Below, in pieces: positions 7,513-12,654 of a stretch of 12,654 bases of DNA. The stretch comes from Acanthaster planci. Its lineage: Eukaryota > Echinodermata > Asteroidea > Valvatida > Acanthasteridae. Made by a program: the position numbers and the translations under genes. Where the stretch lies: NCBI RefSeq assembly GCF_001949145.1, contig NW_019091482.1, positions 574,116-586,769 of the forward strand, given 5' to 3'. The notes under the pieces are model-generated. The model ran no database searches and was not told the DNA's origin. It saw only the letters and a list, made by a program, of their open reading frames with translations. Each line of letters opens with the position of its first letter. Within the stretch, counting starts at the first letter, position 1.

Positions 7513-8480
7513 GGCGGCCGTCTGGGCAGTTTCATTGGGTTCTGGCGGGAAATCACCGCGGACAGCTGGGTCCTCTCCACCACTGCCTACGGCTACTCCC
7601 TCGAGTTCACGAATCCCCCCTCCCGCCGTCTGGGATGGTCTTCTGTGCCTCCCCTGTCCCATGCAACGAGTCCAAGCACCTGGCTCTGGAGGAGGAGATT
7701 TCAACGTTATTACACAAACGAGCTGTAACGCCGATACATCCAAACCAGCTATCCACTGGTTTCCTGTCGTCCTTTTCCTGACACCCAAGAAAGAAAATGG
7801 CGACCGATAATCAATTTGAAACCGCTCAACAAGTTCATCAAGCCAAGGCGGTTTCGAATGGAGACACTTAGCGTGGTTCTTCGCTCCCTACCAGTCCCGT
7901 GTTGTGCCACCTCCAAAGATCTACGGGACGTGTATCTCCATATCCCAATACATGAACAGTTCCGCAAGTTCCTCCACTTCAAGTACTGCGGCCAAACCTA
8001 CCAGTTTTGGGCCCTTCAATTCGGCTTCTCAACCTCACTAAGGGTCTTTACCAGGATCACTAAGACTCTCGCCACCTACCTACGAAGGTGCGACGTTCTC
8101 ATTTTTTAATATCTCCACGACTGGCTGATCGTCGGTCACTCCCCTGACGGGGCCAGAGCCTGCACTCCTCTCACCCTCGATGTCACAACACACCTGGAGT
8201 TCCTCATCAAATCGGCCCTCGACCCATCACAGCGGCTGACCAACCTCAGAGCGGTCCTCGACCTTCATAGAGGCATCCTCAATCTACAACAATGTGTCCT
8301 TCATATTTTGAAAGCCGAGGCACCTCCGGCGCTAGCCTGGCTCCGTCTTCTTGGACTAATGGCCAGTTTGGTCAAGGTCAACCTCGTCCCATGGTGTCGA
8401 CAGCAGATGCTGCTACTTTAACTACATCTCTTGTCCCGGTACCGCCCCAAGAGCGACCCAATTTCTGCCTCGATCCCTCT
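7513..8480 (+). pseudogene. DIRS reverse transcriptase, broken
   Basis: Recognisable blocks appear in changing frames. A VGGRLGSFIGFWREIT block, the conserved N-terminal DIRS RT region, starts at about 7513. An EEEISTLLHKRAVTPI block lies near 7690-7735 in another frame. FLTPKKENGD is near 7775-7800 in a third frame, and IINLKPLN onward resumes the first frame from about 7801. Motif A (DLRDVYLHIPI) is at 7918 onward, with its catalytic Asp codon at 7918-7920. The LQFGFSTS block follows near 8030, with Q where the family usually has P. Motif C reads YLHD at 8110-8121, where active enzymes have YLDD, so the first catalytic Asp is lost; a TAA at 8107-8109 sits immediately before it. A further TAA is at 8419-8421. 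At least three frame changes fall between 7650 and 7805. The enzyme would have copied the element's RNA to DNA. Confidence 0.9.
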
Positions 8481-8930
8481 TCCGCTGGAGGTTTGCAATC
8501 ACCTCCGGCGGTGGACCGGCAACGAGCACCTGTCAACTGGTCGACCTTTCGTTCCCCCAGACCGAACCTCACAATAGCAACGGACGCATCGCTATTCGGA
8601 TGGGGGGGGCCTCCCTTCCTCCATTTCACGCATCCGGGGTTTAGGACTCTTCCTTCCACAACAAACAAATCAACCTGCTGGAACTTCAGGCAGTATTCAA
8701 TGCTCTTCGCCACCTCCAGCAGCACTCAGTGGGTCTCTCGTTTCGAATCCAGAGCGACAACTCCACAGTGGTGGCGTATCAACCACCAGGGCGGCACTCG
8801 CTCCCCTCAACTTTGCGTCCTTACGTGGCAGATCTTCATGTGGGCAATCGATCATGGAAGCTCCCTCCAGGCCACTGACATAGCAGGAACAACCAACAGC
8901 ACAGCAGACGCTCTTTCCCGAGGCACTATC
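8481..8930 (+). pseudogene. DIRS RNase H, broken
   Basis: RNase H removes the RNA strand during reverse transcription. All four acidic positions can be located but are split between two frames. The first Asp (TDASLFGWGG) is at 8583-8585. The Glu of NLLELQAV is at 8681-8683 and the second Asp of QSDNST at 8756-8758, both in another frame. The last Asp, of the IAGTTNSTADALSR block, is at 8907-8909, back in the first frame. One shift probably lies at or near the run of eight or nine G at about 8602-8610, a typical slippage site; the return shift lies between 8770 and 8885. The frame carrying the first and last blocks stays open from 8292 to 9467, so this part has fewer defects than the RT. Confidence 0.85.
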
Positions 8931-9290
8931 CATCCGACGGAATGGACTTTTCATCCAGGCGTGGTCAGTCAGATCTTCGCGGAGATCGAACGTCCCCATG
9001 TCGACCTTTTCGCATCGGCCGACAATACTTATCTTCCGACGTTCTGCTCCAGGTTTCCTCACCCACGAGCCTGGGCGACCAACGCTCTACAAGTTGACTG
9101 GTCCGGCCTTCTGGCGTACGCCTTTCCTGCGATCTCTCTCATCCCGCTGGTTATATCCAAGATAGAGCAAGAGACATACCAAATTCTCCTCATCGCCTCA
9201 TTCTGGCCTCGCCAATCGTGGTTCCCGAGACTGACAAGGCTCCTGGTTCGTCGACCACTGATCCTTCCGCCCAGGGTGGACATTCTTCAT
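8931..9290 (+). pseudogene. DIRS Dam-methyltransferase-like domain
   Basis: After RNase H many DIRS elements carry a domain related to phage Dam adenine methyltransferases. Here the frame reads HVDLFASADNTYLP near 8997-9038, then an AWATNALQVDW block, then LLAYAFPAISLIP, then LLIASFWPRQSWFPRLTRLL near 9187-9245. This order fits the family layout: an Asp-containing N-terminal strand, an aromatic/D-x-x-W segment, the catalytic Pro motif and a hydrophobic strand ending in W-F. The motif reads FPA where the family usually shows FPP, so activity is doubtful. The open frame from 8292 passes through it unbroken to 9467, and the recombinase frame begins to overlap near 9218. Naming as methyltransferase-like rests on family knowledge of DIRS domain order; function in these elements is unclear. 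Confidence 0.65.
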
Positions 9291-10330
9291 CAGCCCAGGT
9301 CAGGAATCCTCCATCCAGCATGGAGCAATCTTCATTTGATGTGCTGGATATTGTCCAACGATCGTTCAGAGCATCAGGCCTCTCTGCAGACGCTGCGTCC
9401 ATGGTGGCCCGGGCCTACGACCGTCCACACGCAAAATCTACAACAGTCGACTTCAACATTTTACTAGATGGTGCGACGACCACAATGTTTCTCCAACTGA
9501 AGCTTCTGTGAGCTCCGTTGCAGACCTTTTCATGTATCTGTTTCACTCGGGCCTCCAGATTGCCACCATCCGCAACTACTGTTCGGCCTTGGCGGATGTT
9601 CATTAGGGGTCCAGCGATGGATTAACGGTTTCTGATAACGCTTCCATCCACCACCTCCTTTGGAGAATGTTTGTCGAGCGTTCTCACGTCAAACGATCTT
9701 GGGACCTTGGAAGCGTCTTGCGCATTATCTCCGGTCCCCCCTTTGAGCCCCTTTCTGATGCATTTGGCCTCCAGCTCAGCATCAAACTGGCGTTCCTCCC
9801 AGCGGTCGTCACTTCTAGACGTGGCAGCGAGCTACATTCTCTGTCAACTGCCGAAGGTCAAATCCGCTGGGAACCGCACGGGGTTCGCCTCATCCCAGCC
9901 ATTGAGTTCCTGACAAAGAACCAGACGCCTGTCTTCCGGCCTCCCGATATATTTGTCCCTGATATAGCCTCGCTTTTGGGAGATAACTCTGACAAGAAAT
10001 GGTGTCCGGTTCGCACTCTCAAGTAGTACCTCGCCAGGACCAAGCATCGCCTGGAGCCTGGCTCCAGACTCTTCATCACAACAACAAAGCCCTTTCATCC
10101 AGCGTCAAAGGACACTATTGTCCAATGGACAGTCTCGTCCATCATTTTCGCAAACCAGGACTGGCTGACACGACATGACGATACGACCCGATCTCACATC
10201 AGAGCCCATGATGTTCGGGCCGCTTCCGCATCCTGGTCATACTTCAGAGTTGTTTCCTTGACGGAAATCTGCCGAAGCGGCTTGCTGGAGATCCCCCTCC
10301 ACCTTCACTGAGTGCTATCTGAAGGATGTT
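9290..10330 (+). pseudogene. DIRS tyrosine recombinase, broken
   Basis: This enzyme would integrate the circular DNA intermediate. The N-terminal core-binding region starts in the frame open at 9218-9511 (SFRASGLSADAASMVARAY near 9365-9421). It continues in another frame from 9511 (LQIATIRNYCSALADVH), with a TAG at 9604-9606. The catalytic part follows: the first Arg in SRRGSELHSLS (RR codons 9817-9822), a LLGDNSDKKWCPVRTLK block, a TAG at 10024-10026 in the place of a usual Trp, and the HxxR motif HDVR (His 10207-10209, Arg 10216-10218). A frame change between about 10255 and 10280 separates these from CWRSPSTFTECYLKDV, whose Tyr codon at 10316-10318 is the expected nucleophile. All key residues are thus still visible, but no single frame contains them. 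Confidence 0.88.
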
Positions 10331-10534
10331 CTGCGGAGCGAGACGGCTCATGGCGTAGCGACCTTGCACTCGGCGGTCGGGACAGCATCCATCACTGTCC
10401 CACACCGGACAATGAATTCCTCATCGTAGAAACCTCTTTTTTTTGGTGAGTGTTCGCTTTAAGAGACGCCCGCCTGTGTTCTCTGGCAACTATTCTCCCG
10501 TCGCCGACCCTCCTCCAGGGTATGGTGCCACTCT

Positions 10535-10622
10535 GCATATGTAGGCTGGGCAGGGGCGTGTGAACGCAGGAGACTCCTCCCCCACATTAGTGTGGGTCGG
10601 GTCTCCTAGTGATACTTACCCA
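10535..10622 (-). repeat. DIRS internal complementary region
   Basis: The left half (10535-10571) is the reverse complement of the outer left end 7104-7140, with 35 of 37 positions matching. The right half (about 10577-10611, extending to 10622 with one 1-nt gap) is the reverse complement of the outer right end, with 32 of 35 matching against 10801-10835. Read on the minus strand it is therefore right end joined to left end, which is the circle-junction sequence. In the accepted DIRS model this region pairs with both termini to template circularisation. It lies just inside the right terminal repeat, the canonical position. Confidence 0.92.
10569..10606. other. Hairpin at the centre of the complementary region
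   Basis: GGAGAC (10569-10574) pairs with GTCTCC (10601-10606), and inside it CCCACA (10581-10586) pairs with TGTGGG (10591-10596) across a TTAG loop. The outer stem spans the point where left-end and right-end sequences meet. Confidence 0.5.
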
Positions 10623-10675
10623 GCCGCTCCCTTCCCTCCCTTCACCACTTTGGCTCCTGAGATTTCTCCGCTTCG

Positions 10676-10791
10676 AAAAGAAGGACGAACATGGCGGTGA
10701 GACCGCAGTGCATTGTGGAGGGTCAAGGGGCAGCATGCATTATCAAGTCTTTCAGCGAATTGTAATAGGCACATGGGAAATTTGCATATGT
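10676..10791 (-). repeat. DIRS right inverted terminal repeat
   Basis: This is the inverted partner of 7133-7248 (108 of 116 positions). The sequence beyond it, 10792-10835, matches the right half of the internal complementary region and includes an ACCCGACCCA block and a G-run before the border. Confidence 0.95.
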
Positions 10792-10835
10792 GGGTAATTT
10801 CACTAGGAGACCCGACCCACTCTAATGGGGGGGGG

Positions 10836-11561
10836 ATTTTGGTGCCTGGCCAAGTCTGAAGTTGCACTATACTCTGTATACAGCTCTACGGGGGTTAGAG
10901 TTGTTAAGAAGGTTGGCGCTGTACTCTCTCTGTTCAAGCTGGAACGAGTGTGGCGGACCCAGCTTCTTTTGTTTTAGGAAGTGACGGCCGAGACAAGTCA
11001 GGAATGGGACATCGCTCTTTTGTTGGAAAAAAAAACCTAACAGAAGTACCGGTACTGACCCCTCCCCCATCTGAAATTTTGAATTGGACATAAGTTGTGT
11101 ACAAGCCCCAGTTAATATGTTGTCAGTGCTAGTCGTCACCCCTCAAAAAGTCGGCTCCCCGCCTGAGTGCCCCCCTCAGAAAGTTCACTCTAAACGCCCC
11201 CCCCCCGATTTAGGTTGCAGGTCATGGGCTCGGTCCAAAAGTGTTGCGATGACGCGGTTTTTCCCGTCTCAGAAGAGATGTGTATACACATATACTTTAG
11301 AGTGCATGGCCTTGTTACTATGAGAAGTATGAATTAACAACTTTAAATCAATAAAACAACATAAAAATGACAAGAGGCACTGGTTTCAGTCATCTCACTC
11401 AAAGAAGAAGCTTCTATTCTTGGCAAGATTTAGCTTGATAAAACAGAGTAGTGCAACCTTATTGGAAAAATGAAATATGAAAAATAAATTTTCAGCTCCA
11501 CTTTCTGGTTTGAAATGAAATTATCTTGAGGTAGCAGTATATGACATTCTTTGCAAATTCT
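10836..11561. other. Intergenic, no gene seen; C-rich degenerate repeats
   Basis: The right flank of the DIRS element. Near 11138-11210 a C-rich word (CCCCTCAaAAAGT / CCCCTCAGAAAGT) occurs twice, separated by C-runs, and looks like decayed repeat sequence. A 79-codon frame across this part (11084-11323) is proline- and arginine-rich because of those C-runs and is not credible as a gene. Confidence 0.5.
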
Positions 11562-11646
11562 GCTCAGAAAATAGAATCCCCTCTCACTCTAATCTACTTT
11601 TGTTCTTAGCAAGTGACGATGCACGAGTCGTTACATATATCGTTGT
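11562..11646 (+). repeat. Direct repeat, copy 1
   Basis: This 85-bp stretch recurs at 12420-12503 in the same orientation, about 90% identical by eye with one 1-nt gap. It starts GCTCAGAAAATA, has the shared core CTACTTTTGTTCTTAGCAAG, and ends TATCGTTGT. It lies about 85 bp upstream of the DHRS1-like start codon at 11731, so it may carry promoter sequence. Confidence 0.9.
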
Positions 11647-11730
11647 CATAACGAGATGTCCATCTCCGCTGCATGCACCGTGCGCGCATACCCGCGCACG
11701 CATAGGATTTCTTGAAGAACTAGCTAGCTC

Positions 11731-11853
11731 ATGTCGCGACGGGTCAATTATGATAGTTCATGTTCTTTCACCCTGGTGACGGGGGCAAGTCGGGGAATCG
11801 GCAAAGGAATCGCCTTGCAGCTTGGAGAAGCCGGGGCAACAGTCTACACCACG
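11731..11853 (+). CDS. DHRS1: First-exon-like segment of a second DHRS1-like SDR
   Basis: From an ATG at 11731 the frame reads 41 codons to a plausible donor (ACG followed by GTTACT at 11854), phase 0. It contains LVTGASRGIGKGIALQLGEA and then GATVYTT, the N-terminal beta-strand, the TGxxxGxG dinucleotide-binding motif and second strand of a classical SDR. The GIALQL-x-EAGATVY wording is characteristic of DHRS1, in which the next residues are usually Gly-Arg and would start the next exon. Read-through past the donor meets a TGA at 11884. The 17 residues before the motif (MSRRVNYDSSCSFT onward) are not typical of the family and the ATG has a weak context, so the true start may differ; an acceptor-like ATAG at 11753-11756 is an alternative left border. 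No later exon of this gene is seen before the window ends. Confidence 0.7.
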
Positions 11854-12419
11854 GTTACTGACAAACAGGACGCAGTTTTGTGGTGAAATTACCGCACAAC
11901 ATGATTTTGAATGTCGCGTCTAGCTATTCATGTTCCACTTAACAAACGGGAATTTGCCGTGCATGCACATTCGTAATGTATCTTTCCACCCACGCATAAG
12001 ATTTCGCTGATTCATGCTCTTATCATTTATAACTGCAGTAGAGCTGCGTTGCTAGGTCTCGTATTTGGAGTCTAAAGTAAAGTAAACTCATCATAGTGAC
12101 AACTCAAAACATACTGTGATGTCCAGCTAATATTTGTTTGTTTGTTCCTGCTAATTACAATATCAAAACAGCTTTTATGGAGCCTAACCTAAACCTTTCT
12201 TTGGAAATTTTATGGCCGATAAATCACCAGTCAGTTTTTCTCACCAATGTGTCGGCTTAATGGTAACTTAATTCAGCCATTAATTATGCCGTTATAATTC
12301 GCTGTTAGAATTCAAGATGTATATTGTTACACTAACCTTTACATGGTTGTAAACGTTCAAAACCTGTCTGTTTTAGCTTATAAGAGACAAGTTGCATATA
12401 AAAAAATTGGGGGAAATCA
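11854..12419 (+). other. Presumed intron of the second DHRS1-like gene
   Basis: AT-rich and without a recognisable exon. A short stretch near 11948-12010 (TGCATGCAC ... CACGCATAAGATTTC) resembles 11672-11712 (TGCATGCACC ... CACGCATAGGATTTC), which lies just upstream of the exon, hinting at a local duplication. TATAAAA occurs at 12397-12403, shortly before repeat copy 2. Confidence 0.4.
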
Positions 12420-12503
12420 GCTCAGAAAATAAAATCTCCTCTCACCCAGTCTACTTTTGTTCTTAGCAAGTGACGATTCATGAGTCGTTACATGTATCGT
12501 TGT
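12420..12503 (+). repeat. Direct repeat, copy 2
   Basis: This 84-bp stretch matches 11562-11646, offset 858 bp, in the same orientation. Sequence after it does not resemble the DHRS1-like exon that follows copy 1. Whether another first exon lies beyond the window edge cannot be seen. Confidence 0.9.
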
Positions 12504-12654
12504 GCACCGATCCGACTACCCACTATTACTTACAAGTGAGGCCTGTGCAGCAAAATAGCCATGCTCCAACTGTGATGCTAAAATAATAATTATATTATCG
12601 TATGATGCAGTCCGCAAACTTACAAGTGAGGCTGTTTCAAGCAATCTGCTTGCA
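12504..12654. other. Window edge, non-coding; 14-bp direct repeat
   Basis: The word CTTACAAGTGAGGC occurs at 12529-12542 and 12619-12632, spaced 90 bp. Nothing else is recognised. Confidence 0.6.

Larger units (their letters stand above)
7101..10835 (+). mobile_element. Decayed DIRS-type (tyrosine recombinase) retrotransposon
   Basis: DIRS elements copy themselves through an RNA and a circular DNA intermediate and integrate with a tyrosine recombinase instead of a DDE integrase. The defining structure is all here: inverted terminal repeats at 7133-7248 and 10676-10791 and an internal complementary region at 10535-10622. The left half of that region matches the outer left end and the right half matches the outer right end. 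These matches set the borders at about 7101 and 10835. Inside, in order, are remains of reverse transcriptase, RNase H, a Dam-methyltransferase-like domain and the tyrosine recombinase, all on the plus strand and GC-rich relative to the host. At about 3.7 kb it is shorter than the usual 5-6 kb, and there is no gag-like region between the left repeat and the RT. Many frameshifts and stops show it is dead as a coding element. Borders are uncertain by about 5 bp. Confidence 0.93.

Noticed and set aside
7279-7788. 169-codon minus-strand frame in the DIRS leader and RT start
   Set aside because: It overlaps plus-strand RT blocks in a GC-rich region and is dominated by Gly/Arg/Pro, typical of a shadow frame.
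8378-9402. Several minus-strand open frames opposite the DIRS genes
   Set aside because: They are mirror frames of GC-rich coding sequence; the plus strand carries the recognisable RT, RNase H and recombinase motifs.
7085-10850. Target-site duplication around the DIRS element
   Set aside because: Flanks on the two sides share no convincing direct repeat, as expected for recombinase-mediated insertion.
11084-11323. 79-codon frame rich in Pro and Lys
   Set aside because: Composition is produced by C-runs and a duplicated C-rich word, not by a protein-like sequence.

Overview
The window looks like animal nuclear DNA: AT-rich, gene-sparse, with GT-AG introns, an AATAAA signal and decayed retroelement sequence. 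Long T/G and C homopolymer tracts, TACATGTA palindromes and a DIRS-type retrotransposon would suit a marine invertebrate deuterostome (echinoderm, hemichordate or cephalochordate). That placement is inference with low confidence; no bacterial-style operons, CRISPR arrays, rRNA or tRNA genes were seen.

Left part (1-3.9 kb, + strand): the last three coding exons of a DHRS1 gene (short-chain dehydrogenase/reductase), at 460-603, 1758-1824 and 3457-3671. Their splice phases fit (0/0, 0/1, 1/stop) and together they give 141 C-terminal codons ending in the family's SKF tail. An AATAAA lies 217 bp after the stop codon. Earlier exons lie off the left edge.

Middle (3.9-7.1 kb): mostly non-coding. It holds a compact nested stem-loop (4195-4241), a 71-bp-arm inverted repeat with an 18-nt loop (4819-4978), a promoter-like block (5726-5831), a cluster of GTCGAC/GACATC words (6211-6330) and one unrecognised exon-like open segment (6761-6916).

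7101-10835: a decayed DIRS-type tyrosine-recombinase retrotransposon, about 3.7 kb. It has the full structural signature: inverted terminal repeats of 116 bp (7133-7248 and 10676-10791, about 93% identical) and an internal complementary region (10535-10622) that matches the outer left end and the outer right end joined head to tail. Between them lie remains of reverse transcriptase, RNase H, a Dam-methyltransferase-like domain and the tyrosine recombinase, broken by many frameshifts and stops. No gag-like region is visible.

Right part (10.8-12.65 kb): non-coding DNA with an approximately 85-bp direct repeat (11562-11646 and 12420-12503). About 85 bp after the first copy is a first-exon-like segment (11731-11853) encoding the N-terminal NAD(P)-binding glycine motif of a second DHRS1-like protein. 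With the upstream gene in the same orientation, this suggests a tandem DHRS1 cluster interrupted by the DIRS insertion.
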